Assembly: GCA_963792075.1 (NCBI GenBank)
Contig: CAWBUW010000011.1
Location: forward strand, 248,001 to 312,000
Direction: 5' to 3'
DNA: 64,000 nt
From: CAWBUW01 sp963792075
Lineage (GTDB): Bacteria > Chloroflexota > Anaerolineae > Anaerolineales > UBA4823
The notes below the pieces were generated by a model. The model saw only the letters and a program-made list of their open reading frames with translations. It was not told where the DNA came from and did no database searches. The translations under genes were made by a program, and so were the position numbers. Below, piece after piece: positions 1-10,321 of the stretch. Each line of letters opens with the position of its first letter. Positions within the stretch are counted from its first letter, which is position 1.

Positions 1-115
1 GACCCCCTCCCCACCCTCCCCCAAATGCTGCGCATTTAGGGGAGGGCAAGATGGATCCCCACCTCTTATCCTCCCCCAAATTTCCGAATTTGGGGGAGGC
101 AGGAGGGGGCCGGGG
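1..115. repeat. C-rich intergenic palindromic repeat, copy 1
   Basis: Two hairpins built on CCTCCCCCAAAT...ATTTGGGGGAGG, with apices TGCTGCGCA and TTCCGAA, ending in the tail GGCAGGAGGGGGCC. Related copies lie at about 17896-18025, 18921-18980 and 56527-56592. The arms are similar but the apex differs in each. No coding capacity is seen. Function is unknown; position between genes suits a dispersed repeat or a terminator-like structure. Confidence 0.75.
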
Positions 116-148
116 GCAGGAGGCGGCTTTTTCTGCTAAACTAAAGCC

Positions 149-727
149 ATGTTACATGCTAACTTTGTCATTATCGGTACTCTGATCGGCGCGGTCGGCT
201 CAATCGCTTATTTGATCGATACCGTAAAAGGGAAGGTTAAACCCAACCGGGTATCTTTTCTCCTCTGGTCGATTGCGCCGTTGATTGCTTTTGCGGCACA
301 AATCGGTAAAGGTGTCGGGATCGAGTCCCTGATGACTTTAAGTGTGGGTATCCTGCCGCTGATGACCTTCGGGGGCTCATTCATTAACAAAAAGGCGGAA
401 TGGAAGCTGACTCGCTTCGATCTCACCTGTGGGTTCTTATCGATCGTCGGATTGATATTCTGGTTAATCACGCAAGAGGGGAATATTGCGATCGCATTCA
501 GCATTCTTGCGGACGGATTGGCTGCAATCCCCACCGTGGTAAAGGCTTACAAATACCCTGAAACCGAGGTTGCCTGGCCGTGGCTCACGACCTCCTTCGG
601 GGTCATCTTAACTCTCTTAACGCTCCGTCAACTGACCTTCGCCAATTCTGCTTTTATTATTTACATTTTCATCGTGGATACGACGATATTTAGCCTGGTT
701 CAATTTAACAAGATCGGCAGGGGTTGA
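149..727 (+). CDS. PQ-loop-like multi-pass membrane protein, unknown function
   Basis: A 192-residue protein made almost entirely of hydrophobic helices, about six or seven, at roughly residues 5-25, 35-55, 60-78, 92-110, 113-132, 142-160 and 165-185. It starts with MLHANFVIIGTLIGAVGSIAY. The Pro/Asn-rich turn KPNRVSFLLWSIAP after the first helix, and the weakly similar second half (AWPWLTTSFGVI), recall two-fold PQ-loop membrane proteins; that is inference from pattern only. It stands alone, with a repeat on each side. It ends with TGA right at the start of the GGGGTTGAAACCCC repeat, so its last codons overlap the repeat. Substrate and role cannot be read from the sequence. Confidence 0.7.
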   Translation: MLHANFVIIGTLIGAVGSIAYLIDTVKGKVKPNRVSFLLWSIAPLIAFAAQIGKGVGIESLMTLSVGILPLMTFGGSFINKKAEWKLTRFDLTCGFLSIVGLIFWLITQEGNIAIAFSILADGLAAIPTVVKAYKYPETEVAWPWLTTSFGVILTLLTLRQLTFANSAFIIYIFIVDTTIFSLVQFNKIGRG

Positions 728-932
728 AACCCCGCCTCAGCTCCTGAAAGCCCCTGCGGGGCTGGACAGCCCGTAGGGCTTGCATGTTCTGAGCCAGGGG
801 ATTTATCCCCGGCTCAATTCGGCGGGGGATGGATCGGCAGGGGTTGAAACCCCGCCTCAGTTCCTGAAAGCCCCTACGGGGCTGGACAGCCCATAGGGCT
901 TGCATGTTCTGAGCCAGGGGATTTATCCCCGG
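712..932. repeat. Two tandem copies of a ~100-bp REP-like palindromic repeat
   Basis: Copies at about 712-822 and 832-932. Each holds, in order, small hairpins around GGGGTTGAAACCCC, GCCCCTGCGGGGC, AGCCCGTAGGGCT and CCAGGGGATTTATCCCC. Three more copies occur at 2156-2250, 2278-2380 and 3497-3597. They surround the HUH transposase at 1663-2073, the arrangement expected of REP sequences and their RAYT. A short open frame on the minus strand is a by-product of the repeat, not a gene. Confidence 0.85.
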
Positions 933-951
933 CTTCCCCCGCTGGCCTGGC

Positions 952-1614
952 TCAACGCGCCAGCCATTCGATTTCCAGGCTGCCTTCCAGGGCTTTGAAT
1001 TCAGGATCGCCGGTCACCAGGACAGCCTGGTGGGCAAGCGCCGCGTGGGCGGCGAAGGCATCGGCAAAAGAAACCGGAAAGCGCGCCTTGAGATGGGCCG
1101 CGCCGAAGACGGCATCCGGATCGGCGGGCAGGACTTCGATGGGCAGGGGCTGAACCGCCGAAAGGGCTTTTTGGGCGGCAGGCAGGCCGCGCCGGCGCTC
1201 GACCAGGGTTGCCATTTCACCCAGGTTGATCAATGAGAGCAGCAGGCGGCATTCGCCGCGCTGCGCCTGTTCGAGCAGCGCCAGCACGCGCCCCTGCCCG
1301 CTTTCATCCTGCAAATGCGCCAACAGGGCGAAGCTGTCCAGCACGAACACCGGCAGATCACTCATGGTTGTGTTCCGCGTATTCGGCACCGCGGTCTTCC
1401 GCAGATGCTCATGCAGCAGGGCTTCGGTCAGCAAATCATCTTCCTTGTAGAGCATACCCGCGGATTGGTGAATGGGATCGTCCAGCGCCGGCACCAGCGC
1501 CAGCACGCCGCCGTAATCCACCAGGCGCACGGCACGCCCAGGATAAAGGTGGTATTTTTTACGCAGCTCAGCCGGGATCACCACCCAGCCTTTTTGAGAA
1601 ATGGTCAGGTTCAT
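952..1614 (-). CDS. AbrB-type antitoxin and PIN-domain (VapC-like) toxin fused in one frame
   Basis: Residues 1-50 are a MazE/AbrB swapped-hairpin DNA-binding domain (MNLTISQKGWVVIPAELRKK). Residues 84-220 are a PIN ribonuclease domain with the expected acidic residues: Asp in VFVLDSFALL, Glu in LINLGEMATL, Asp in SFADAFAAH and Asp in LVTGDPEF. PIN toxins cleave RNA and the AbrB partner normally neutralises them and represses the operon. The toxin's own ATG would be at 1365. In the neighbouring frame the antitoxin would read on as EDRGAEYAEHNHE and stop in ATGAGTGA, overlapping that ATG, which is the usual two-gene layout. A one-base indel near 1405-1420 therefore seems to have fused two genes. 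Whether the fusion works is unknown. A second, deleted copy of the toxin is seen at 16049-16131. Confidence 0.8.
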   Translation of the reverse strand: MNLTISQKGWVVIPAELRKKYHLYPGRAVRLVDYGGVLALVPALDDPIHQSAGMLYKEDDLLTEALLHEHLRKTAVPNTRNTTMSDLPVFVLDSFALLAHLQDESGQGRVLALLEQAQRGECRLLLSLINLGEMATLVERRRGLPAAQKALSAVQPLPIEVLPADPDAVFGAAHLKARFPVSFADAFAAHAALAHQAVLVTGDPEFKALEGSLEIEWLAR

Positions 1615-1662
1615 GGCAGCTCCTTGTTATACATTCTATAGAGAAAGTATAACATAGAATTA

Positions 1663-2073
1663 TCATCTTTCCTCTAATCTCTCATACAGCGCCAGAGTAG
1701 TCCTTTGTTGGTGATGCTCTTTTTGCCCGGCTGCGTATGCCATCACTCGTTCCAACGAGCGTTCGCCAAATGAAAGCGCACCATACCCTGCCTGCCATTT
1801 GAATGTCCCATGCTTATGGAGCGTATGGTTGATGGCGTAAGCGCTGGCACCTTTGATCTGCCTGACACAATCTGCCACGGCAAGCGTGGGTGGGATGGAG
1901 ACAACCACGTGAACATGATTCTCCACATTGCCAGCAGCATGAACCTTCAACCCTAGTTCGCTGGCTTTACCATACAACACGCCATAGAATAACTTCTCGT
2001 TCTCTGGTGTGAGCAACGGCTGGCGATTAAAGGTTGCCCAAATCAGGTGATAATGGAGACGCCAATAGGTCAT
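1663..2073 (-). CDS. REP-associated tyrosine transposase (RAYT, IS200-like Y1 transposase)
   Basis: A 136-residue Y1-transposase-family protein. It opens with MTYWRLHYHLIWATFNRQP, typical of RAYT/IS200-like enzymes, and carries the HUH metal motif in ENHVHVVVS (about residues 51-59). The candidate catalytic tyrosine lies in VMAYAAGQKEHH (about residues 109-120). These enzymes nick single-stranded DNA at hairpin ends through a 5'-phosphotyrosine link. Two copies of a palindromic ~100-bp repeat lie on each side, and a fifth lies further right, so those repeats are its likely substrates. The frame is intact and no terminal inverted repeats of a classical IS are seen. Confidence 0.85.
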   Translation of the reverse strand: MTYWRLHYHLIWATFNRQPLLTPENEKLFYGVLYGKASELGLKVHAAGNVENHVHVVVSIPPTLAVADCVRQIKGASAYAINHTLHKHGTFKWQAGYGALSFGERSLERVMAYAAGQKEHHQQRTTLALYERLEER

Positions 2074-2155
2074 GGGTTGTACCTCTCAATTCGGTAGGTG
2101 GTGGACCGGCGAGATTCGGCGGGGGAGCGGGGGAGAGATCGGCGGGGGAGCGGGG

Positions 2156-2380
2156 GGGGGGTTGAAACCCCGCCTCAGTTCCTGAAAGCCCCTGCGGGGC
2201 TGCCCAGCCCGTAGGGCTTGCACGTTCTGAGCCAGGGGATTTATCCCGGCGATCTGCTCGGCGGGGTTGTATCGGCGGATCGGCAGGGGTTGAAACCCCG
2301 CCTCAGCTCCTGAAAGCCCCTGCGGGGCTGCCCAGCCCGTAGGGCTTGCATGTTCTGAGCCAGGGGATTTATCCCCGGCT
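2156..2380. repeat. Two further copies of the ~100-bp REP-like repeat
   Basis: Copies at about 2156-2250 and 2278-2380, in the same orientation as the pair at 712-932. The core CTCAGTTCCTGAAAGCCCCT and the end GGGGATTTATCCCC are nearly unchanged. The second copy joins directly onto a truncated reading frame at 2381-2462, suggesting that it inserted into, or replaced part of, an old gene. The stretch 2090-2155 before it is a G-rich degenerate version of GATCGGCGGGGGAG. Confidence 0.85.
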
Positions 2381-2462
2381 CAATTCGGTAGGTGATCTCA
2401 CGCCGAGTATAACCGTCTTGAAATGCTTGTAAAAGCGAGCGGATTTCTTGCTGGGAATTCAT
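2381..2462 (-). pseudogene. N-terminal remnant of a probable SnoaL-like/DUF4440 protein
   Basis: The minus strand from ATG 2462 reads MNSQQEIRSLLQAFQDGYTR followed by REITYRIE, then runs into the palindromic repeat. The pattern (E-Q-I-R-x-L-L-x-x-F-x-x-G-Y-x-x-R) resembles the first helix of SnoaL-like/NTF2-fold proteins. Only about 28 codons survive. The family call is by pattern memory and is tentative; the truncation at the repeat is clear. Confidence 0.4.
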
Positions 2463-2562
2463 CCAATAGCTCCGATGGTCATGAATAAATTATCGCAGAG
2501 ATAAGCTCATCCTTTATCCTCTGCATTTTCCCCCCTATGCTCCTCCCCCCATGGTTTTTTCC

Positions 2563-3277
2563 TTACCCATCTTTGGGATTTTTCCGCGATGGGTTAGAAC
2601 GCGCAAGCTGCTCATCATGGTGCTTTTCGCCATGTTCGAGCACCTTGGTCAGCGTATTGCCATATTCCAGGGAGGCCAAATAAACACCCGAAAAGAACCG
2701 GACATGGAACTCACGACTGGTCCTAAAAGCAATGACAAATCCAATCAGAGAGACGACAACGACAATCCAATGAGCTGGACTTTCCCATATGGCCCGGATC
2801 ATCTGGATCACCGCCACCGACAGTGCAATCAGGCTGATATTTCGGAACAGAATGCTATCTGCTTCAAACTTATCCAAAGCCTGTGTCAGCGCGAGGTTGC
2901 GCTGGCGGAGCAAGCGCCAGCAGCAAAGTCCGATCTTCTGCTCGAAATTGAATATTAAGGCTGCGATATTTTTCTTTGAGCGTTTCCAGCACCAAAGGGG
3001 CGGTTCTTTTTCTGTAAATTAACCTAAAGACAAGCCAGTGCGCAGGCATATCCAATAGATGGCCTGCGATAAATGCTGCAGTCAACCCCAATGCGAACAC
3101 TGCAAGCTCAGGCGTGCCAGCCGGAATGGTCTCCATCAGGTTTTTCTGACAGATACCGAAACCTTGCTGCAAAATGTGGCTTTTGCATACGGTTAAGCCG
3201 GCGTTGATCACATAGAGATATAACACTCCAGGAATAAGGTAGGAAAAAAGATCGTAAATACCAAGTTAAATCGACAT
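2563..3277 (-). pseudogene. Broken membrane-protein gene (early stop plus frameshift)
   Basis: The minus strand has a good ribosome site (AGGAG) before ATG 3277. The fourth codon is TAA (3268-3266), and an open frame continues as LGIYDLFSYLIPGVLYLY with two hydrophobic stretches, ending at 2870. Another frame then takes over from about 2945 to 2563 (RNLALTQALDKFEADS, then two more membrane helices around IALSVAVIQMI and WIVVVVSLIGFVI). Joined, they give a four-helix protein of roughly 230 residues with a charged middle. Two independent lesions argue for a pseudogene. The family is not recognised. Confidence 0.55.
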
Positions 3278-3751
3278 ATAACTGCTCTCCTGATTGAATT
3301 TATAACTCCCCCGCAACCGCTGCGCTGCAGCAGGAAGGTAGCAGGCGGGCCACCCAACCGTTGCCAGGGTAGTAAGGAGTGAAAGGCGGTTGCCTTCGAT
3401 ACGGGTGGAATAATGCAAAGTATAGCATACTCGAATACCGGCTGATCAAGACCGGGGGGTGGATCGGCCAGATCGGCAGGGGTTGGATCGGCGAGGTCGG
3501 CAGGGGTTGAAACCCCCGCCTCAGTTCCTGAAAGCCCCTACGGGGCTGTCCAGCCCGTAGGGCTTGCATGTTCTGAGCCAGGGGATTTATCCCCGGCGTC
3601 CCATCCCCGGAATCCCCGGCGATCTGCACAGATTGACAAATAATTGATTACCCTAAGCTCATCGATAGGGAACATTATTTCTTTGGGCTATTTCAGTGTA
3701 TACTAAATTCTGTTCTAATGAACACGATCTCAAGAGTGAACAGGAATTTGC
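3278..3751. repeat. Gene-free stretch with one REP-like repeat copy
   Basis: A fifth copy of the ~100-bp repeat lies at about 3497-3597, preceded by degenerate GATCGGCAGGGGTTGGATCGG units and followed by a second CCCCGG-rich tail to about 3620. The remainder (3278-3470 and 3620-3751) shows nothing I can support. The region directly before hsdR is AT-richer and may hold its promoter. Confidence 0.7.
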
Positions 3752-6121
3752 ATGCCCCTCAACGAAGCAGAAACCCGCGCCAAGCTGATCGATCCCGCCA
3801 TCCACGCCCGCGGCTGGACGGAGGATCTGATCCGCCGTGAGGAAACCGCGGGAGCGGTGGAGATCGTGGATGGCAGGCCGCGCAAGCGTTCCAAAGGCCG
3901 CGTGGATTACACGCTGCGCGTCAAAGTGACGCCGGACAGCCAACCCGTAGCGCTGGCCTTGATTGAAGCCAAAGCCGAAAACCTTCCGCCAGATCATGGA
4001 TTGGAGCAAGCCAAGGTTTATGCCGACAGCAAGCGTCTGAATGTCCAGTTTGTTATTTCGACCAATGGACATCTGTTCGTGTTATACGACCGTTTCAGCG
4101 GACTAACGAGCCAGCCGCGCCCATTGGCGGAATTTCCCACGCCCGCTGAGCTGCGATACGCCTACGAAAAAGGTATGGGGTTTTCACTGGCAGACCCCGC
4201 CGCCAGACCTTTGCTCACGCGCTACTCCGGCGGCGAAGCTACGCGGCGCTATTACCAGGATGCCGCCATCCGGGCGGTGTTAGAGAAGATCGCCCAGGGT
4301 CAGAACCGCGCCCTGCTGGCGCTGGCAACCGGATCGGGAAAGACGTTCATCGCGGTCAATTTGCTCAAGCGCATCGCCGACGCGGGACAGTTGCGGAGGG
4401 CTTTGTTCCTGTGCGACCGGGACGAGCTGCGCAGCCAGGGACTGGGCGCCTTCCAGAACGTGTTTGGCGCGGATGCTGCCGAAGTGTCGGGCAAGGAGCC
4501 GCAGAAAAACGCCCGCATCCTGATCGCCACTTACCAGACCCTGGACGTGGATACCGAAGACGATGACGCCAACTTCCTGACCGAGCACTATCCAGCCGGT
4601 TTCTTCAGCCACATCATCATTGACGAGTGCCACCGCTCCGCCTGGGGCAAGTGGTCGCTGGTGCTGACGCGCAACCCGCAGGCGGTGCAGATCGGCCTGA
4701 CTGCCACGCCGCGCCAGTTGACCGGCATCGATTGGGAGGAATTCCCGGAAGATCAAAAGATCACTGCTGACAACCTGCGTTATTTTGGCGAGCCGGTGTA
4801 TGAATATGACATGGCGCAGGGCATGGACGATGGCTACCTGGCCGCCTGCGATATCATCCAGCGGGATATCTTCCTGGACAAAAAGAGAAAACGGAAGAAG
4901 AAACCGGTGTGGAGCAGCCGGATTTGCGCGGATAAGCAAATCGCGAACGCGCTGACCGGCGAAAAAGTGGATTACAAAACCTTAGCCCGGCGCTATGACG
5001 CTGCCAGCTTCGAGCGCCAACTGCAGCTCCCCAACCGGGTGGCAGCCATGTGCCAGGATTTGTTCAACATGCTCGTGCAGAGCGGCGCTCCCGAGCAGAA
5101 GACGATCATCTTTTGCGCCGGCGACAGCCACGCCGATAAAGTGGCGATCGAGATGAACAACCTGTACGCGAGCTGGTGCCAGCAGAACGAGCAGAAACCA
5201 CTCCAGCCGTACGCCTTCAAATGTACTTCGGCCAGCTCAGGCAACGACCAGCTCCCCGACCTGCGCGGCGCTTCGCGCAGCCATTTCATCGCCGCCACGG
5301 TGGACCTGCTCTCTACCGGCGTGGATGTGCCGGTGGTGCAGAACATCGTCTTCTTCAAGTACGTCCGCTCGCCGATCCCCTTTTACCAGATGGTGGGGCG
5401 CGGCACCCGCCTGCACCCGCCCAGCGGCAAGCTGATGTTCCGGGTGTACGATTACACCAACGCCCGCCGCTTATTCGGGCAGGAGTTCCTGACTCGCTTT
5501 ATCAAAGAGAGTGGGGAGGGCGAAGTCACTCCCGAACCCAGGCCTTTCACCCCGCCGGTGCAGGTGCAGGGCTTCGACGTGACCATCACCGATGCCGGTA
5601 AATCCATCCTGACCATGCTGGATGGCAAAGCCATGCCGGTGACGGTGGAAGAGTACAAAGAGACGCTGGCGCAGCGCCTGGTGGCGCAAGCGCCTACGCT
5701 GGACCTGTTCCGCCAGGTCTGGATTGACCCCGCCGCCCGCCTGGCGCTGCTCACTGCCCTGCCGGATGGCGCACGTTCGGCTTTACTGGTGCGCGTCGCT
5801 GGACGACCTGGACGCCTGCGACCTGTACGATGTGCTGGCGCATTTGGGCTACGGGCTGGCCCCGCGCACGCGCACCGACGCGCGCCGCAGCCTTCACTGT
5901 ACAAGCATGAGGCCTGGCTCAAAGGCATGCCTCAACAGAGCGCCGAGACGCTGCGCGCCCTGGCGATGCAGTTTGGCCGCTCCGGCACCGACGGACTGGA
6001 AAACCCGTGGTTTTCGAGACCCCCGATGTGACAGCGGGCCGGAGGGCTGGCCGCCCTGCGCTCACTGGGCAAGCCCGCGGATGTGCTGCGAGAGACCAAG
6101 GCGCGCATTTTTGCAGCGTGA
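3752..6121 (+). pseudogene. hsdR: Type I restriction endonuclease subunit R (EcoEI-like HsdR), frameshifted
   Basis: From ATG 3752 the product has the N-terminal nuclease domain (VDYTLRV then ALIEAKAENLP), the motor with Walker A ATGSGKTFIA (about residue 190), DECHRS and the helicase C-terminal motif QMVGRGTRLHPP. The frame is intact up to about 5790. After that the conserved C-terminal text is split among frames: LDDLDACDLYDVLAHLGYGL in the +1 frame near 5795-5860, EAWLKGMPQQSAETLRALAM back in the first, and GLAALRSLGKPADVLRETKA at the end with stop TGA 6119-6121. At least three indels lie in the last 330 bp. HsdR is the translocase/nuclease of a type I complex. Its partners hsdS and hsdM follow at 9083 and 11343 and are also broken. 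Confidence 0.9.
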
Positions 6122-6152
6122 TTGCGCTAAAATCCACACAAGGATGGTTATT

Positions 6153-8997
6153 ATGACAGATTTAAATACTCTCTATGACGAAATTATTGGTTTAACTTCC
6201 CAAGCTGCTCGTTTCCGTAAACTGGTTTTACATTTACATTCTCCTGAAAGCTACGATTTTGGCGATATATCTGGCTCAGATCCAACTCTGAATAACAGAA
6301 GCCAATATCTAGCAGATGGAGGGGAAAAACTTTTCCTATCGCATATTGGTAATTCGGTTGACATGATTTGCATTACTGATCACATGCACAGTGGTTATGC
6401 GTGTCGCATTAGCAACTGGGTAATTGATAATCAGCATCATGTAAAAGTCCTACCTGGAATTGAACTTAACATTCGCCTTCAAGCCCCGCTGAACTCATTA
6501 ACAATCCATGTGATAGTAATTTTCCCAGAAAAAAAATCACTTGGTGAAATTGAGCGAATCTTCCCTGATAGCAACATCCCTTCTGACGAGAGAAGGACAG
6601 GCAAAGAAGAGTTAGATATTCCTGATTTGGCAGAGTTTATTAAAAATATTCGAGAAAAACATCAGGGAATTTGTGTTGCAGCGCATGTGGATCACAAAAA
6701 TGGGATAAGGATGTTGTTTCGCCAGACAGGTAAAGAAACAATCTGCTTATTTAATCCTGACGGGAAGTTGTCAAAAGATGATGAACGAGCAATTTCAGAT
6801 TTTTTCAAGGATTTCTTGGCCCAAGTTTATTTTGATGGGATTGAGATCACAAAACTGGATGATCGAAAACACTATACTTGGCAATCAACAATTGACAATA
6901 TTACCCATCACGTACCCGTATTCTTAACATTCGACGCCCATAATGTTGAAGCCCTAAGAGCTTTGCGACAAGACAACAAGGAAAAGATAACCTATGCAAA
7001 AATGGCGGAAATTTCATGGCAGGGGCTTCATGACGCCATGAAATTTCCTCTTACTCGCATCCGATTTTCTGACGATCGAGTCCTGCCACCTTACATTTTA
7101 GGTTTGCAAATTATCAGCGGCTCAGGGCAAGGTTTCTTCTCGGATTTGAAGCTCGGCTTTGTAGGAAACCTTAACTGCCTTATTGGTGCCCGCGGTTCTG
7201 GGAAATCAACAGTCATTGACGCAATTCGGTATATATTCGGTTATAACCGAACTTTGGATGAGTTGGGTTCTCCTGATCTAAAAAAAGCTGTCAAAGATCG
7301 ACAGAAAGTCACACTTAAAGAATCTATTATTAGGGTCGTTTATCAGGTTACTGAATTAGAAATTCACTTTCTTGAAGCAGTTTATGGGGGAGAAAAAGCA
7401 GATTATGTTACTAAAGTGTATGATATTTTTGGGAATGTTATCCATGTGGATGATGTTGAAAAAAATGGCAAATACCCGTTGAGACTATTTGGTTGGAGTG
7501 AAATTGAAACACTTGGCCGTGATCCTGAGCGGCAAATGGATTTATTAGACAAGCTAGTTGAAGGCATTAACGAATTAAAGGATAAGCGAGATGATCTTCG
7601 CTCAAAACTGAGAGAAAATTCTAAAATCATTTTAGCACAAGCCCAAAAACTACTTGAAATCTATCAGCGAAATGACAAAGAGATACGGAAGTACCAAGAT
7701 TATAAGGACGAATTTGATAAATATAACACCAAAGAAGTAGAGACCCTTTTTAAGAATTTTGATGATGTCCGTACGCAATGCGAATTTCTTCGTGAATTCG
7801 AAGAATCGATTTCACAATTCCAATCAAATCTTTTGGGAATAACACTTGTTGAATTTGAGAAACGGTTTCAGGATGATTTTGACAAAAACCCAACCCTGAA
7901 AGCATGGTGGGACTCAATCAAAATTGTAGAATTGGATCTGACGAATTCCCAAGCATCAATTCAAACAAATCTACAAACTGTTTCCTCAACGATTTCAGCA
8001 ATGCTTCTGTTGATTGATAACCTTGCCATCCATCTAGATGATCTGGTGAATTCGCTTTATGAACAAATTCGTAAGAACGTTAGTGTAGATCCTGAGAAGC
8101 AGGTTTTGGCGGATTTGCGTGCTCAAGCCAAAGAACGTCTGGAAAAAGTTGAAAATTTACGTGAGGAGTATAGTAAAGAATATGGTCAACTTGAGAATTT
8201 ATTAGGCGGACGAGCAGAGTTCATAGATCACCTTACATTAACGCAGGCAAGGATAACCCAATTTCGACAGTCTAAAAATAATGATATTGAGGAAAAGTTG
8301 AATGAGTTTCAAACTGACGATATGAAAGTTGAAATTCAACTTGTACCTGATGGCAATAAGAGTAAATTGGAAAGCGGACTACAAAAACTGGAATATTTGA
8401 AAGAGGCACATCGAACTTATAGAGCCAAAAAATGGCCTGAAGTTCTTGCAGTTCATTAACTCCTGTACTTTTCACGCGAAGTATTCTTGAAGATGATTTC
8501 AATACACTGACCTCACAACAGATAATCGGAGGAGTTGAATATTTTATAACGTCTACAGAAGCCCAATTAATCTGCGACTGTTGCGCCCATTCAAGGATGA
8601 CCCATCAGCATTGATTAAAGAAGTAGATATTAATCAGGCTTTATTGGAAATTGATGAACTAGAATGGGACGACAAAGTAAGCATTCTTAGAAATAAGCAG
8701 CCAGTAGAAAACGCGTCACCAGGGCAACGCAGTAGTGCCATGTTGCCGTTGATAGCTCTTGCAGAAACAGTACCTCTGGTGATCGACCAGCCTGAGGATA
8801 ACCTTGATAATCGCCTCGTAGGGAAAGTGCTGGTCGATATTCTGGCAAAGCTAAAAGAAAAACGTCAAATTATTGTCTGTACCCATAATCCAAATATTGT
8901 AGTTTTGGGTGATGCCGAGCAAGTCATCGTCTTGAATGCAATAGATAATACTCATGGGCAAGTAGATGATATCAGGCATCTATTGATCACCCCATAA
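6153..8997 (+). pseudogene. TrlF-like PHP-domain/SMC-type ATPase, frameshifted
   Basis: The start ATG 6153 (or 6144) follows hsdR by about 30 bp. Residues 1-300 form a PHP-type phosphoesterase domain (LVLHLHSPESYDF, ICITDHMHSGY, VLPGIELNI, VAAHVDHKNG, FLTFDAHNVEAL). An ATPase with Walker A NCLIGARGSGKSTVI follows at about residue 345, then a long coiled coil. The first frame stops at 8457. The C-terminal ATPase half (SPGQRSSAMLPLIALAE, then VPLVIDQPEDNLDN with Walker B, then IIVCTHNPNIVVLGD) continues in another frame to 8997. At least one and probably two indels lie between 8440 and 8580. TrlF-type proteins are commonly found inside restriction-modification loci; the exact activity is uncertain. 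It is much more AT-rich than hsdR, so the two genes have different histories. Confidence 0.8.
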
Positions 8998-9082
8998 TAA
9001 TAAAAAAGGTAATTGAGCTAATGGAAGGTGGGCGGAGTTTTTGATACACGTCGAAAGCGATATGGGTACTAAAGCTGATTTC

Positions 9083-10130
9083 ATGCTTTACCCACTGGCT
9101 GGGCCGGGTGAGATTGGGGGATGTTTGTGGATAATTGACGTTGTCCTTCAATAAACCGCTCTGATACAACAATAACAACATTTGTTCAAATGTCTGCGGT
9201 GGATGATATTTGTGGTGTTATTGCTCGACCAGAACAAAAGCCGTTTTCTGAAGTAAAAAGGGGTTATACCTATTTTGCTGAGAACGATGTTATTTTTGCC
9301 AAAATAACTCCTTGTATGGAAAATGGAAAACATGCGATTGCACGCAACTTGATAGATGGTGTGGGTTTTGGCTCTACAGAATTTCATGAATAAGACCAAA
9401 TGAACAAATTACAGCGGAATGGATTTGGCATTTGTTTGCCAGCCATCGATACGCGAATCTGCAACGAACTATTTCACCGGAGCAGTGGGGCAACAAAGAG
9501 TCCCTGAAAACTATTTGAAATCACTTGAAATCCCCCTTCCTCCTCTGGCTGAACAGGATCGCATTGCTGCCCGGCTGAACGAGCAGATGGCGGCAGTAGC
9601 GCAGGCGCGCCAGGCGGCGGAAGAAGCTGCGGGCGGCGAAGGAACAAAGATCGCTCGCTTGAGAGAGATGTTTGATGATGAACTTGCCCTCAAATACCCT
9701 AAGAAAATGCTGACCGATGTTTGCCGCGAAATATTCGGATGGGACGCATTTCACACCAACATATATTCCACAAGGGATCCCTTTTCTTTCGGTAAAAGAT
9801 GTCAAAGAGGCCGGAATATCATTTGAGAGCTGTCGCTATATCAACGAAGAACAGCACCGGGTACTGATTAAACGCTGCAAAACTGAACGCGGCGATGTAC
9901 TTTATACAAAAGTCGGCACAACAGGTATTGCAAAAGCCGTTGATGTTGACCGTGAATTCAGTATTTTTGTTAGCGTAGTCTTTTCTCAAACTAATACAGA
10001 GGATCATTTCACCAGAATATCTTGAAAAGGCGCTCATTTTCCCTATTTTGCCGAGTTCAAGCTGGTAAGAATTAACACAAGGGATGGCCAATCGCAATCT
10101 TGTGATTAAGGATTTGAAAGCTAACTCAAA
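9083..10130 (+). pseudogene. hsdS: Type I restriction specificity subunit S (HsdS), heavily frameshifted
   Basis: Both target-recognition halves can be read across frames. The first half has TTFVQMSAVDDI, GYTYFAENDVIFAKITPCME and GKHAIARNLIDGVGFGSTEF, then RPNEQITAEWIWHLFAS in a second frame and NYFTGAVGQQRVPENYL in a third. The conserved linker helix IPLPPLAEQDRIAARLNEQM follows (about 9525-9590). The second half has DGTHFTPTYIPQGIPFLSVK, CRYINEEQHRVLIKRCKTER, GDVLYTKVGTTGIAKAVDVD, then TQGMANRNLVIKDLKA near 10075-10120. The tail after that is unrecognisable. At least four indels are needed. HsdS chooses the DNA target of the R-M complex, so this copy cannot be functional. Confidence 0.85.
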
Positions 10131-10321
10131 TAACTATGCCGCCATTAGGCTAAACAGATGGAATTACACTGGTTTTCTCACCGAGAAATTGTTATATGTT
10201 GAAACGCTGAAACAGTTGCTCGATTACCATACTCGCCGAAGTTTACCATCTCCCCGCAAGCTCTGCGGCCGGCAGGCGTTCCTGTGGAGAGTCTGTTATA
10301 ATCTCCCAAATTACGCAACCT

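Noticed and set aside
705..905. Minus-strand open frame with repeated MQALRAVQPRRGFQELRRG-like text (also at 2241 and 3300)
   Set aside because: It is the translation of the palindromic REP-like repeat. The same text appears at each copy and no start site or family supports a gene.
712..3597. The REP-like repeats as a CRISPR array
   Set aside because: Copies are unevenly spaced, about 100 bp long, internally palindromic, and no regular spacers or cas genes are present.
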